A stretch of DNA of 64,000 bases from Bifidobacterium primatium. GTDB taxonomy: Bacteria; Actinomycetota; Actinomycetes; Actinomycetales; Bifidobacteriaceae. Position 1 is the stretch's first letter, and every line of letters starts with the position of its first letter. Shown here piece by piece: positions 28,501-36,991 of the stretch. A model generated the notes under the pieces. The model was not told where the DNA came from, did no database searches, and saw only the letters and a program-made list of their open reading frames with translations. The position numbers were made by a program, and so were the translations under genes. The stretch lies in NCBI RefSeq assembly GCF_002802875.1, contig NZ_PEBI01000001.1, forward strand, positions 1 to 64,000. The letters are read 5' to 3'.

Positions 28501-29602
28501 CGAGACGACAGGAGCGGCGCAGTGGCCCGATCTGAGGCACGTCTTCACACAGGCTGCGATTCATGTGGTCGGCGCGCAGCTGCATCCCGAGGTCTTCAAC
28601 GAGGAGCAGCTGGAGCGTCTGCCTAAGCATGTGCGCATGACGTTCGTGGTGGAGAAGCCGGTCGCGTCGCGCGGCAACCGTCGTGGACGGGGTCGTGGGC
28701 GGGGCCCTCAGCGTATGACGGCTCTGGCGTCGTCGAAGTCGTTGACCGACCTTCAGGCGCGTTTCGCCGAGCAGGCGGCCGAGTCGGCCCGCCAGACGGT
28801 GAGGAAGCAGGCGACGAAGGCGGCGGACCAGGGCAAGGTGGTGCAGTCGGCGAACCTGCTGCACAAGGCCGGCGCCACGATGGTCTCGCGCTCGTCGATG
28901 CTGTGGAAGGCGGCATTGGATGCGCTGCGTCTGCCGGATGAACGCGTTTCGTCGCGTTGGCTGGGAGGCGAGGCGCTGATGCTGGCCTCCGCACCGTATA
29001 AGAGCACGAAGGACCTCGTGGAGGACCTGCAGCTGGCGGCGGTCAAGCGTCTGCTGCCGAACGTGGAGAGGATCAAGGACGATGCGCAGCTGGCGGATGC
29101 GGTCGGCGACGTGACGCAGGTGTACGAGGACACGGTCTATCAGGTGGCGCATGACGTGATCGCCGCGCTGCGTCGCTACGCCGAGGTGGACAAGGCCGTT
29201 TCGGGCACGGCCTCATTGCCGCTGCTGTCGGTGCTGCAGTCCATCCGCGAGCATATCGGCACGCTGGTCGTGCCGGGCTTCATCGGCGCGATGCCGCCGG
29301 ACGCGCTACGCTCGCTGGAACGGTATCTGCATGCCGATCTGCTGCGTTTGGAGAAGGCGAAGGCGAACAAGTCCCGCGATGTGAACTGGGCGTGGGAGGT
29401 CGACGAGGCGCAGCGGCTCGTCGACAAGGCCCGTGAGCAGGCGGGCAAGCTGCCGGCCGGTCCGCGCCATGACGAGATGACGGCCCGTGTGGAGAAGGCC
29501 CGCTGGATGGTCGAGGAGTTCCGCGTGAGCCTGTGGGCCCAGGAGCTCGGCACGCCAAGGCCGGTGAGTCTCAAACGCATCACCAAGGCGTTGAAGGAAT
29601 AG
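25538..29602 (+). CDS. hrpA: ATP-dependent RNA helicase HrpA (DEAH family)
   Basis: A 1354-aa DEAH/RHA helicase. Motif I is SGQTGSGKTTQ near residue 30, motif II DEAHERS, motif III SAT, and motif VI QRAGRCGR; then follow the winged-helix/ratchet HA2 region, an OB-fold and the long C-terminal DUF3418 region typical of bacterial HrpA. E. coli HrpA acts on stalled ribosomes. The start is a GTG (VKFTYPAELP) after two AGGA motifs; the open frame extends 75 bases further without a better ribosome site. Confidence 0.92.
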   Translation: MKFTYPAELPVSAAKDEIAEAVRTHQVVIVSGQTGSGKTTQLPKILLELGRGTHGHQIVHTQPRRIAARTVAERIAAEMDVRLGDEIGFQVRFTDESSPKTRLRVVTDGILLAQIQRDPKLSAYDTIIIDEAHERSLNIDFLLGYLTALLPQRRDLKLIITSATIDSVKFQEHFAKALHADVPVIEVSGRTYPVQVVYEPLGSAPALMHYVPGFERTSDDDDDADMDMPTAVARACAELVIHSSHEPGARDILVFASGERDIHDFESALRRHFGQRAVDMNRSDAIEIMPLFARLSAKEQHRVFEAHTHQRIVLATNVAETSLTVPGIRYVVDPGTARISRYSKAAKVQRLPIEPISQASADQRAGRCGRVADGIAIRLYDRTDYETRPRFTEPEILRTALASVVLHMLSVGVARTAEDVTGFGFIDPPDTRAVANGFNDLTELRAISRSRGRGDVRLTHIGRQLARLPIDVRLARMVVEAAKDTPNTLAAVLVVVAFLSLQDPRERPEDKREEADRVHNRYADESSDFLTALNIWDRFFQADGETSHSALRRLCKAEFMNYPRMRQWRDLYRQLVQMCRELKFEAGEPLPSSRPPLEVRQLPMNQQAAHSLTCSWDAVGIHKAMLSGLLSSIGMQQVREPKASDFAGLHGAARARAMKRAQKQSRNEYLGSRGTRFALFPASAVAKSTPQWVMAAELVETSRLWARSAAAIDPAWAEPLAGSLTRTTYAEPHWSASKGAAVASAKILLYGLPIVQDRTVQWGAINPVEARDFLIREGLVAGEVQQRFPYDDFIDDNRAVLEESDAETARTRHMVDRVTDEDLVDFYDAKLPADITSMAKLGAWWRRHHDEDPTLLDFDPSKVERLAEAEEVSLDDYPDHWHTLGSDGSPIDLKLSYVYDPQAENDGVTVHVPLKFLSRISPEQFTWNVPGLLDELIVAMIKSLPKALRVQFVPAPDTARKIRAWIDEHFDALPGSGEQGRPAAAPVDETTGAAQWPDLRHVFTQAAIHVVGAQLHPEVFNEEQLERLPKHVRMTFVVEKPVASRGNRRGRGRGRGPQRMTALASSKSLTDLQARFAEQAAESARQTVRKQATKAADQGKVVQSANLLHKAGATMVSRSSMLWKAALDALRLPDERVSSRWLGGEALMLASAPYKSTKDLVEDLQLAAVKRLLPNVERIKDDAQLADAVGDVTQVYEDTVYQVAHDVIAALRRYAEVDKAVSGTASLPLLSVLQSIREHIGTLVVPGFIGAMPPDALRSLERYLHADLLRLEKAKANKSRDVNWAWEVDEAQRLVDKAREQAGKLPAGPRHDEMTARVEKARWMVEEFRVSLWAQELGTPRPVSLKRITKALKE

Positions 29603-29627
29603 CCCACGCCTTCGGGTGATGCAATCG

Positions 29628-29673
29628 AAGAGCGGGCGGTCACGTTCCATGGGAACCGTGGCCGCCCGCTCTT
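29628..29673. terminator. Bidirectional hairpin terminator between hrpA and the FNT gene
   Basis: A 12-bp stem AAGAGCGGGCGG/CCGCCCGCTCTT (29628-29639, 29662-29673), extended by a further CACG/CGTG pairing, separates two converging genes. Confidence 0.8.
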
Positions 29674-29696
29674 ATGCGTCGACGATGCTCGGCCGT

Positions 29697-30788
29697 TCAG
29701 CGGCGGCCGATGTTGTGGCGAAGGTTGCGTTCGGCGTGGTGGGTGTGCTGGTCGTTCATCACGGCGAAGTTGATGCCGATGAGCAATCCTCCGCCGACGA
29801 AGTTGCCGAGGATGACGACGATTATGGCGAGCACCTCCATGAGCGGGTCGCCCACGCCGTGCAGGCCCATGATGAGGAACAGCACGGAGTCGGCGACGGA
29901 GTGCTCGAAGCCGAGGTAGGCGAACACGAACACGGCGACCATCATGATGATGCACTTGGTGAAGTCGTTGACGATCTTGCCGTTGTAGCACATGAGCATG
30001 GCGATGTTGATGCAGAAGTTGCAGAAGATGGCGCGTACGAACAGGTCGGCGATGCCGAAGGCGCCCTGGGTGAGGTAGCCGGTCTTGGTGGCGACGGCGG
30101 CGACCATGACGGTGTAGATGTCGCCGCTGATGATGGTGGAGAACCGCATGAGCGCGGCCACGACGAGGCCGCCGAGCAGGTTGCCGACGAGGCACAGGCC
30201 GAGGATGCGCAGGCTGTGCAGCCAGCTGATGCGCTTGTGGTAGACGCCGATGGACACGATCATCATGTTCGAGGTGAGGAGCTCGGAGTTCGTGTAGTAG
30301 ATGAGCACAAGCGCCCAGCCGAAGGTGCAGGCGCCGAGCACCTTGCCGGCGAGCGCCATGGCGGGGCCGGCGGCGGCGAACGTGGCGCTGATGGCGAAGA
30401 ACGCGGTGAAGAAGATGCCGACGAACAGGCCGGCCATGAGGGCGCGCTGCATGTATTTGCTCACGAGGCGGCCGGTCATGGTCTCCTTGCTGTTGAGCAC
30501 GTCGAGCACGGTGGAGACGAAGATGTTGCCGGGGAACAGGGGATGGAGCTTGGGGGCGGCGCCGAGCGGGGACGCGGGTGCTGCGGCCGGCGCGGCGGTT
30601 GCCGTGGCTGCGGTGTTGGCCGCGCTGTTGGCGGCGTCGGCTGCGGTAGCGGCCGCTGATGCGGCTGCTGCGGCCGCCGTTGCAGCCGCTGCCGCGGCTG
30701 CGGTAGCGGCTTCGGGGGCGGAGGCGGGCACGGCGGCTGCCGCCGCGTTCTGGGTGGATGCTGTCGTCTGTTCGGGATTCGATGACAT
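29697..30788 (-). CDS. Formate/nitrite transporter family channel with Ala-rich N terminus
   Basis: A 363-aa FNT-family protein, probably the exporter for formate made by pyruvate formate-lyase. Residues from about 85 on form the six-helix FNT domain, with motifs GKVLGACTFGWAL, NSELLTSN, GNLLGG and the second-repeat GNFVGGG. Residues about 10-75 are a low-complexity tract dominated by alanine with scattered Thr, Ser and Pro, absent from most FocA proteins. The start ATG has AGAGAG upstream. Substrate specificity is inferred; nitrite or lactate are alternatives. Confidence 0.85.
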   Translation of the reverse strand: MSSNPEQTTASTQNAAAAAVPASAPEAATAAAAAAATAAAAAASAAATAADAANSAANTAATATAAPAAAPASPLGAAPKLHPLFPGNIFVSTVLDVLNSKETMTGRLVSKYMQRALMAGLFVGIFFTAFFAISATFAAAGPAMALAGKVLGACTFGWALVLIYYTNSELLTSNMMIVSIGVYHKRISWLHSLRILGLCLVGNLLGGLVVAALMRFSTIISGDIYTVMVAAVATKTGYLTQGAFGIADLFVRAIFCNFCINIAMLMCYNGKIVNDFTKCIIMMVAVFVFAYLGFEHSVADSVLFLIMGLHGVGDPLMEVLAIIVVILGNFVGGGLLIGINFAVMNDQHTHHAERNLRHNIGRR

Positions 30789-31057
30789 GAATCGTCTCTC
30801 TATTCGTGATTTACTGCGTTTTCCTCTGGATACCGTCTCCACGGTAATTCACGATGGCGCCCCCATGCGTCATGTTGCCGTGAGATTCCCCACATCGCAC
30901 TGTGAGCTAGCCGACGTTATCAGGACGATATACGACCGGAGAATCCCGATCAGAGGCCGGCCTCTCGGCATGGATTGATTGGTTTGATACGGATTGAATG
31001 GATTTGTGGGTCCGGACCATTGAATAACCGTGGACCAGACGGCTCATATGGAGGTTG
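30789..31057. other. Long intergenic region upstream of the FNT gene
   Basis: About 270 bases without a gene, probably holding the FNT promoter. It contains a perfect palindrome AGAGGCCGGCCTCT (30952-30965) and short GGATTGA repeats around 30971-31005. I cannot assign a function. Confidence 0.4.
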
Positions 31058-31148
31058 GTGGGTCTGTGACGTACATGGGGACGTCGAAAACCGGCTCCTC
31101 GTGAAGCGTTAGGCCCACTTCCCCATTCTTGCAATCGGATAGACCCAC
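31058..31148. repeat. Hairpin element copy D
   Basis: Outer arms GTGGGTCT (31058-31065) and AGACCCAC (31141-31148) enclose an apex at 31068-31087 that matches the ldh element at 17 of 20 bases (GACGTACA then ACGTCGA). It lies just beyond the glnA element. Confidence 0.55.
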
Positions 31149-31165
31149 AAACCCCTGGAAAAATA

Positions 31166-31267
31166 AAAATCCGTTTCACGTGTGCGGTATCGGACATTGG
31201 AAGACGAAGGCGTACAACAGTACGTCGAGTCTTCCAATGTCCGATAACGCTCCGTGAAACGGATTTT
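31166..31267 (-). terminator. Two-tier hairpin terminator of glnA (element copy E)
   Basis: A 15-bp perfect outer stem (31166-31180 with 31253-31267), an 18-bp perfect inner stem (31188-31205 with 31229-31246) and a 7-bp apical hairpin GGCGTAC/GTACGTC with loop AACA are stacked. On the glnA strand a TTTTTATTTTT tract follows. It lies two bases from the glnA stop codon. Confidence 0.88.
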
Positions 31268-31269
31268 CC

Positions 31270-32616
31270 CTACAGCTTGGGGAGGTAGTGCTGCAGCTCG
31301 TAGGGGGTAATCTGCCCGCGGTAGTCCTCCCATTCCTTGCGCTTGTTGCGCAGGAAGTAGCGGAAGACGTGTTCGCCGAGGACGTCGGCGACGAAGTCGG
31401 ATTTCTCCATGATCTTCAGGGCGGTGTCGAGGGAGTCGGGCAGGGGTTCGATGCCCATGGCCTGACGCTCCTCGTCGGTGAGCTCCCAGACGTCGTCACT
31501 GGTGGGCTCGCCGAGGGTCATCTGCTTGTCGACGCCGTCGAGGCCGGCGGCGAGGAGCAGCGAGTAGGCGAGGTAGGGGTTGGTGACGGGGTCGAGAGCG
31601 CGGAACTCCATGCGGGCGGAGTTGCCCTTGCCGGGCTTGTACTGCGGCACGCGGAGCAGGGCGGAGCGGTTGTTGTGGCCCCAGCAGATGTAGCTCGGTG
31701 CCTCGTTGCCGCCCCACAGACGCTTGTAGGAGTTGACGAACTGGTCGCACACGGCGGTGATTTCGGCGGCGTGGTAGAGGATGCCGGCGGCGAACTGGCG
31801 TGCGGTGAGCGACATGTTGAATTCCTGGCCGGCTTCGTAGAAGGCGTTGGAGTCGCCCTCGAAGAGGCTCAGGTGGGTGTGCATGCCGGAACCGGGGTGG
31901 TCCGCGAACGGCTTGGGCATGAAGCTGGCGTGGATGCCGCGTTCGAGGGAGATCTCCTTGACGACGGTGCGGAAGGTCATGATGTTGTCGGCCATGGTGA
32001 GGGCGTCCGCGTAGCGCAGGTCGATCTCGTTCTGGCCTGGGCCGCCCTCATGGTGCGAGTATTCGACGGAGATGCCCATCTGCTCGAGCATGTTGACGGT
32101 GGCGCGGCGGAAGTCCATGCCGGGGCTGCGCGGCACATGGTCGAAGTAGCCGCCTTCGTCGACGGGCTTGGGCGACTTGGACCAGTCGTCCTGCATTTCG
32201 AAGAGGTAGAACTCGATTTCGGGATGGATGTAGAAGGTGAAGCCCTTCTCCTTGGCCTTGGCAAGGGTGCGCTTGAGCACGTGGCGCGGGTCGCCGAGGC
32301 TGGGCTCGCCTTCGGGGGTGAGCACGTCGCAGAACATGCGGGCGGTGCCTTGCGGACCTCCTCGCCAGGGCAGGATCTGGAAGGTGGAGGGGTCCGGCTT
32401 GACGATCATGTCGTCTTCGGAGACTCGGGTCAGGCCTTCGATGGCGGAACCGTCGAAGCCGAGGCCTTCTTCGAAGGCGGCTTCGAGTTCGGCCGGTGCG
32501 ATGGCCACGGACTTGAGTGTTCCGAGCACGTCGGTGAACCACAAACGAATAAAGCGCACGTCGCGTTCTTCGACCGTGCGCAAAGCAAACTCTTGCTGTC
32601 TGTCCATGTGTGTCAT
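31270..32616 (-). CDS. glnA: Glutamine synthetase type I
   Basis: Makes glutamine from glutamate, ammonia and ATP. The 448-aa protein has the GSI motifs DGSAIEGL(T) with the early Asp, HPEIEFYLFE, the NRSALLRVP and EFRALDP active-site segments, and the ATP-site KPFADHPGSGMH. The C terminus reads MEKSDFVADVLGEH and the subunit is short, as in GSI-alpha forms; no NLYDLP adenylylation tyrosine motif is present, so adenylylation control is unlikely. An ATG 9 bases inside (32607) is an alternative start; neither has a clear ribosome site. Confidence 0.93.
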   Translation of the reverse strand: MTHMDRQQEFALRTVEERDVRFIRLWFTDVLGTLKSVAIAPAELEAAFEEGLGFDGSAIEGLTRVSEDDMIVKPDPSTFQILPWRGGPQGTARMFCDVLTPEGEPSLGDPRHVLKRTLAKAKEKGFTFYIHPEIEFYLFEMQDDWSKSPKPVDEGGYFDHVPRSPGMDFRRATVNMLEQMGISVEYSHHEGGPGQNEIDLRYADALTMADNIMTFRTVVKEISLERGIHASFMPKPFADHPGSGMHTHLSLFEGDSNAFYEAGQEFNMSLTARQFAAGILYHAAEITAVCDQFVNSYKRLWGGNEAPSYICWGHNNRSALLRVPQYKPGKGNSARMEFRALDPVTNPYLAYSLLLAAGLDGVDKQMTLGEPTSDDVWELTDEERQAMGIEPLPDSLDTALKIMEKSDFVADVLGEHVFRYFLRNKRKEWEDYRGQITPYELQHYLPKL

Positions 32617-32759
32617 GGTTTCACGAGTTTGTTTCGTGTGCAGTTAACAGAGGCTCGCGTGTCGCATTGTGGACGGGAATGCGGGTATGGTGTTAGGGTC
32701 GGCCGTCCGGCGGACGGCATGTCGATTCGTGTGGATTCTCGTGTGAAGGAGTGTTGTTC

Positions 32760-34238
32760 ATGGCTGCGATTGGAATTCCCGCAATGTCGCGGGGTTCGGT
32801 CCCGTTCGGTGATGGTGCGGATGGTGTGCAGGAGCCTCCGGTGGTGTTGGATTGGATCGAGGCGACGAATCCGAAGGATCGTATGCTGATGGGAACGATC
32901 GCGCGTCGTCGTGCGCCGTTGGGCAGTCATGCGATGTGGCATCCGATGCCGAACCGGGCGGAGAAGCTTGATTTGCTGGAGGAGCAGTCGGCGATTCGCG
33001 TGCAGGAGCTGATTCCGCTGCGGTATGCGAGGATGAGCGTCTCGCCGTTCACGTTCTACCGCGGCACGGCGCTGATCATGGCGTCGGATCTGGCGGCCAC
33101 GCCGGTCAGCGGGATTCCGGTGCAGTGCGTGGGCGATGCGCATATCGCGAATTTCGGCATCTTCATGTCGCCGACGCGTCATCTGGTGTTCGATGTGAAC
33201 GATTTCGACGAGACGCTGCCCGGACCGTGGGAGTGGGATGTGAAGCGTCTGGTGACGAGCGTGGAGATCTGCGCGCGCGACCGCGGCTTCGATAAGGCGA
33301 CGCGTCGCCGTGCGGTGCAGGAATGCATCCGCTCCTATCATGCGTCGATGGACGAGTTCGCGCAGATGGACAATCTCGACGTCTGGTATGCGAACCTCGA
33401 TGTGGAGAAGACGCTTCAGGAGTATACGAAGAACGGCATGCCCAGCAAGACGCTGCGCAAGGCGGTGAACAAGGCGCTGTCGAAGGATTCGAACCATGCG
33501 GCGCAGAAGTTCGGCGAACTGGTCGACGGCGAGCCCCGCTTCCGTTCGGATCCGCCGGAATTGGTGCCGATCGACGAGTTGAAGGGCTATGACCATGAGG
33601 GGCCGTTGGATGTGACGATCCGTACGCTGTTCGACCGGTACAAGGACAACCTGTATGCGGACCGCCGCCAGGTGCTGGATTCGTATCACCGTTATCATGA
33701 TGCGGCGCGCAAGGTCGTGGGTGTGGGCAGCGTGGGCACGCGCGTGTGGGTGATGCTGCTTTCCGGCCGTGATGTGAACGACGCGTTGGTGCTGCAGATC
33801 AAGGAGGCGGAGACCTCGGTGCTGGAACGTTTCGTGGGGCGCAGCCGGTTCCGTACGCATGGCGAACGCGTGGTGCAGGGGCAGAAGGTCATTCAGACGA
33901 CGTCCGACGTGCTGCTGGGCTGGACGAGCATGACGACGCCGGAGGGCCTGCGCAAGGATTACTATGTGCGTCAGCTGTGGAACGGCAAGGGGTCGATCGA
34001 CCTGGACCATGCCGGCAAGGAGGGCATCATCAACACGGCCCGCATGAGCGCGTGGGCGTTGGCCCATGCGCATGCGCGCACGGGCGATGCGATGGCGATC
34101 AGCGCGTATATGGGCGACGACGATACGTTCGACAATGCGATCGTGACGTTCGCGAAGCAGTATGCGGACCAGAACGAGCTTGACTACGAGGTGTTCATGG
34201 ACGCCATCAAGTCCGGTCGTCTGCCCTGCGCTAAGTAG
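32760..34238 (+). CDS. DUF2252 family protein
   Basis: A 492-aa protein of the DUF2252 family, widespread in Actinobacteria. It shows the family motifs FYRGTALIMA, VGDAHIANFG and FDVNDFDET, followed by PGPWEWDVKRL; these resemble a kinase-like catalytic loop and metal site, but no activity is established. The ATG at 32760 is chosen for the AAGGAG 8 bases upstream; GTG and TTG codons just before it fall too near that site. A small hairpin (GCCGTCC/GGACGGC, 32702-32718) lies in the leader. It diverges from glnA. Confidence 0.85.
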   Translation: MAAIGIPAMSRGSVPFGDGADGVQEPPVVLDWIEATNPKDRMLMGTIARRRAPLGSHAMWHPMPNRAEKLDLLEEQSAIRVQELIPLRYARMSVSPFTFYRGTALIMASDLAATPVSGIPVQCVGDAHIANFGIFMSPTRHLVFDVNDFDETLPGPWEWDVKRLVTSVEICARDRGFDKATRRRAVQECIRSYHASMDEFAQMDNLDVWYANLDVEKTLQEYTKNGMPSKTLRKAVNKALSKDSNHAAQKFGELVDGEPRFRSDPPELVPIDELKGYDHEGPLDVTIRTLFDRYKDNLYADRRQVLDSYHRYHDAARKVVGVGSVGTRVWVMLLSGRDVNDALVLQIKEAETSVLERFVGRSRFRTHGERVVQGQKVIQTTSDVLLGWTSMTTPEGLRKDYYVRQLWNGKGSIDLDHAGKEGIINTARMSAWALAHAHARTGDAMAISAYMGDDDTFDNAIVTFAKQYADQNELDYEVFMDAIKSGRLPCAK

Positions 34239-34252
34239 CCGGGAAAACGAAA

Positions 34253-34293
34253 TGCCGTCGATGATGCGGAATCGGTCCGTATCATCGACGGCA
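34253..34293. terminator. Hairpin terminator between DUF2252 gene and hisA
   Basis: A 13-bp stem TGCCGTCGATGAT/ATCATCGACGGCA (34253-34265, 34281-34293) separates the converging DUF2252 gene and the histidine operon. Confidence 0.75.
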
Positions 34294-34326
34294 ATTCATA
34301 TGTTTGCGGCTACTGCATGAGCGTCG

Positions 34327-35052
34327 TCACGCGTTGGCTACCTCGAGGGCCTCCTCGAGGGTGAAGGCGCGGGCGTAGAGGGACTTGCCGAGGATGGCGG
34401 AGTCCACGCCGAGACCGTCGAGCGTCTTGATGGCGCGCAGGTCGTCGAGGCTGGAGATGCCGCCGGAGGCGGTGACCTTGGCGTCGGTGCGTTCGGCGAC
34501 CTCGCGCAGCAGTTCGATGTTCGGGCCGCTCATCATGCCGTCGCGGGCCACGTCGGTGACGACGTAGCGGGAGCAGCCGACCGAGTCGAGGAACTTCATG
34601 GTCTCGAACAGATCGCCGCCTTCCTTGACCCAGCCGCGGGCGGCGAGGGTGTGGCCGCGCACGTCGAGACCGACGGCCACGCGGTCGCCGTACTTCCTGA
34701 TGACGTCGGCGGTCCATTCGGGGTTCTCAAGCGCGGCGGTGCCGATGTTGACGCGGGCGGCGCCGGCGTCGAGCGCGGCGTCGAGGCTGGCGTCGTCGCG
34801 CACGCCGCCGCTCATCTCGATGTTGACCTTGTCGCCGAGTTCGCCGACGATGGCCTTGAGCTGGGCGCGGTTGTCGCCGGTGCCGAAGGCGGCGTCGAGG
34901 TCGACGAGGTGAATCCACTGGGCGCCGGATTCGACCCAGGTGCGGGCCGCGTCGAGCGGGCTGCCGTAGTCGGTTTCGGAGCCGGATTCGCCCTGACGCA
35001 GGCGGACGGCCTTGCCGTCGCGTACGTCGACGGCGGGAAGAAGGGTGAGCAT
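34327..35052 (-). CDS. hisA: PriA-type phosphoribosyl isomerase (HisA, possibly also TrpF)
   Basis: Isomerises ProFAR to PRFAR in histidine synthesis. The 241-aa TIM barrel begins [17 protein letters not shown], with the catalytic Asp (AVDV), a second catalytic Asp in the [13 protein letters not shown] loop, and GGISSLDDL and the phosphate-binding GKSLY turns. Actinobacterial PriA proteins of this kind often also perform the TrpF step of tryptophan synthesis; whether this one does cannot be read from sequence alone. It is the last gene of the his operon, 21 bases after hisH. Confidence 0.9.
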   Translation of the reverse strand: MLTLLPAVDVRDGKAVRLRQGESGSETDYGSPLDAARTWVESGAQWIHLVDLDAAFGTGDNRAQLKAIVGELGDKVNIEMSGGVRDDASLDAALDAGAARVNIGTAALENPEWTADVIRKYGDRVAVGLDVRGHTLAARGWVKEGGDLFETMKFLDSVGCSRYVVTDVARDGMMSGPNIELLREVAERTDAKVTASGGISSLDDLRAIKTLDGLGVDSAILGKSLYARAFTLEEALEVANA

Positions 35053-35073
35053 GTTGTGGTCCTTTCGGGAATG

Positions 35074-35715
35074 TCAGAAGGTGGCGATCCAGTTGCGCAG
35101 GAGCTGGGCTCCGGCCTCGGCGGATTTTTCGGGGTGGAACTGGGTGGCGCTGAGCGGCCCCTGCTCCACGGCCGCGACGAAGCGGCTGCGGCCGTATTCG
35201 CACCAGGTGATGCGTTCGTCGCTTCCGGCGAGCACGCCGCCGTTCGCGCCGTCGCCGCTCGGATGGCCTACGGCGTAGGAGTGCACGAAGTAGAAGCGCT
35301 CGTTCTCCAGCCCCTTGAGGAGTCTGGAGCCTTCGGCCGCCTCGACGGTGTTCCATCCCATGTGGGGCACCACGTCGGCGTCGAGCGGTTCGACCACTCC
35401 CCCGAGGTATCCGAGGCCGTCGGCCGGGGTACCGCCTTCGACGCCCTGGGAGAACATCACCTGAAGTCCCACGCAGACGCCGAGCACGGGCTTGCCGGCA
35501 CGCAGACGCTCATCGATGACGCGGTCGCCTCCCACGGTCTTCAGACCCTCCACGCAGGCGGCGAATGCGCCCACGCCCGGGACGACGAGACCGTCGGCGT
35601 CCATGGCCTGCCGGTAATCGCTGGTCAGGGTCACGTCGATGTCGAGGTTCGCCAGGGCGCGCACCATGGAGCGCACATTGCCGAAACCGTAGTCGAACAC
35701 CACTACTGAAGTCAT
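35074..35715 (-). CDS. hisH: Imidazole glycerol phosphate synthase glutaminase subunit
   Basis: Class I glutamine amidotransferase delivering ammonia to HisF. The 213-aa protein has the oxyanion strand PGVGAF, the nucleophile elbow GVCVGLQ and the C-terminal His/Glu motif TQFHPEKS. HisF is not encoded in this window. It precedes hisA and follows the operon's unknown ORF by 53 bases. Confidence 0.93.
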   Translation of the reverse strand: MTSVVVFDYGFGNVRSMVRALANLDIDVTLTSDYRQAMDADGLVVPGVGAFAACVEGLKTVGGDRVIDERLRAGKPVLGVCVGLQVMFSQGVEGGTPADGLGYLGGVVEPLDADVVPHMGWNTVEAAEGSRLLKGLENERFYFVHSYAVGHPSGDGANGGVLAGSDERITWCEYGRSRFVAAVEQGPLSATQFHPEKSAEAGAQLLRNWIATF

Positions 35716-35768
35716 GCTTCTGCCTTTCTTCCGGCGTGCATCGCGCCGGTGCCGTCACGGCCGACCGG

Positions 35769-36389
35769 TCAGTCGACCTTCGATCCGCGGGTGGATCCGC
35801 CTCGTCCGAACTTCGTGTGCTTGGCGATGACGTTGAGGGCGTCGCCGCGTTCCATCGTGCCGGAGTCGACGATGGTGAGGTTCTGCCGTTCAAGTCCGGA
35901 CACGTCGATCGCGCCGATGAGCAGATCCTCGACGAAGTCGGGCGTGGACATGAACAGCACGGGGGGCGCGAACTGCGTGCCGGGCTTGCCGTTGACCCAT
36001 AGGGTGGCCTCGAGCTTGTCGGCGCGGTTCACGGCCAGCACGGCGGAGAGACCGGAGATCACGGTGGTCAGGTCCCTTGCCGCGGCCTCGGGGCCGTCGC
36101 CGTCGACGTTGCGCAGCACCGCCACCGCACCGGCGTCGGAGGCGACGCATTGCGCGGAGATGTCGGAAAGCTGGCAGAACGCGGCGAGCAGATCGGCGGC
36201 GCTCAGCTGGGTGATGAGCACGGCGGCCTTGGCCTTGTTGCCGAGCAGGCCCTGCAGTTCGGCGTCGAAGGAGTCCATGCCATTGAGCTCGTCCTCGAAT
36301 CCGGCGAGCGCGGCGTTGATCTCCTCGTCGCTGAACGAGTCGGGGTCCCGGTCCGTGTTGCTGGGGGTGTTGGGGGTCTGGTCGCTCAT
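35769..36389 (-). CDS. Protein of unknown function inside the his operon
   Basis: A 206-aa soluble protein between hisB and hisH, not recognised. The first 40 residues are acidic and Asp/Asn/Ser-rich; then comes a mixed alpha/beta region ([19 protein letters not shown], then [28 protein letters not shown]) and a basic tail with [10 protein letters not shown]. No signal peptide or membrane helix is visible. The start ATG overlaps the hisB stop as ATGA and has AAGGGAT upstream, so it is co-translated with hisB. A role in histidine synthesis is only inferred from position. Confidence 0.75.
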   Translation of the reverse strand: MSDQTPNTPSNTDRDPDSFSDEEINAALAGFEDELNGMDSFDAELQGLLGNKAKAAVLITQLSAADLLAAFCQLSDISAQCVASDAGAVAVLRNVDGDGPEAAARDLTTVISGLSAVLAVNRADKLEATLWVNGKPGTQFAPPVLFMSTPDFVEDLLIGAIDVSGLERQNLTIVDSGTMERGDALNVIAKHTKFGRGGSTRGSKVD

Positions 36390-36988
36390 AGCGATCCCTT
36401 CGTGCTGGGGATGAGGCCCTGGATGCGCGGGTCGGGTTCGACGGCGAAGCGCAGTGCGCGTGCGACGGCCTTGAATTCGGCCTCGGCGATGTGGTGGGGG
36501 TCTCGTCCGGCGATGAGCTGCAGGTGCAGGCACAGGCCGGCGTGCAGTGCGATGGATTCCATGACGTGCCGCACCATGGAGCCGGTGAAGTGGCCGCCAA
36601 TCATGGCGTATTCGAAGCCTTCGGGCTCGCCGGTGCATACGGCGTAGGGTCGGCCGGAGATGTCGATGACGGCCTTGGCGAGGGCTTCGTCGAGCGGCAC
36701 GGTGGCGTCGGCGAAGCGGCGGATGCCGCGTTTGTCGCCGAGGGCCTGCCTGAGGGCCTCGCCGAAGACGATGGCGGTGTCCTCGACGGTGTGGTGCACG
36801 TCGATGTCGGTGTCGCCATGGGCCTTGATGTCGAGGTCGATGAGCGAGTGCTTGCCGAGGGCGGTCATCATGTGGTTGTAGAAGGGCACGGAGGTGTCGA
36901 TGCTGGTCTTTCCGGTGCCGTCGAGGTTGAGCGTCAGCTCGATGCTCGATTCGCTGGTCTCGCGTTTGATGGTGGCGGTTCTTGCCAT
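36386..36988 (-). CDS. hisB: Imidazoleglycerol-phosphate dehydratase
   Basis: Dehydrates IGP to imidazole acetol phosphate. The 200-aa single-function enzyme has both His-rich metal-binding motifs, DVHHTVEDT and [12 protein letters not shown], and the N-terminal [13 protein letters not shown]. It lies 3 bases after hisC and overlaps the next ORF. Confidence 0.95.
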   Translation of the reverse strand: MARTATIKRETSESSIELTLNLDGTGKTSIDTSVPFYNHMMTALGKHSLIDLDIKAHGDTDIDVHHTVEDTAIVFGEALRQALGDKRGIRRFADATVPLDEALAKAVIDISGRPYAVCTGEPEGFEYAMIGGHFTGSMVRHVMESIALHAGLCLHLQLIAGRDPHHIAEAEFKAVARALRFAVEPDPRIQGLIPSTKGSL

Positions 36989-36991
36989 GTC

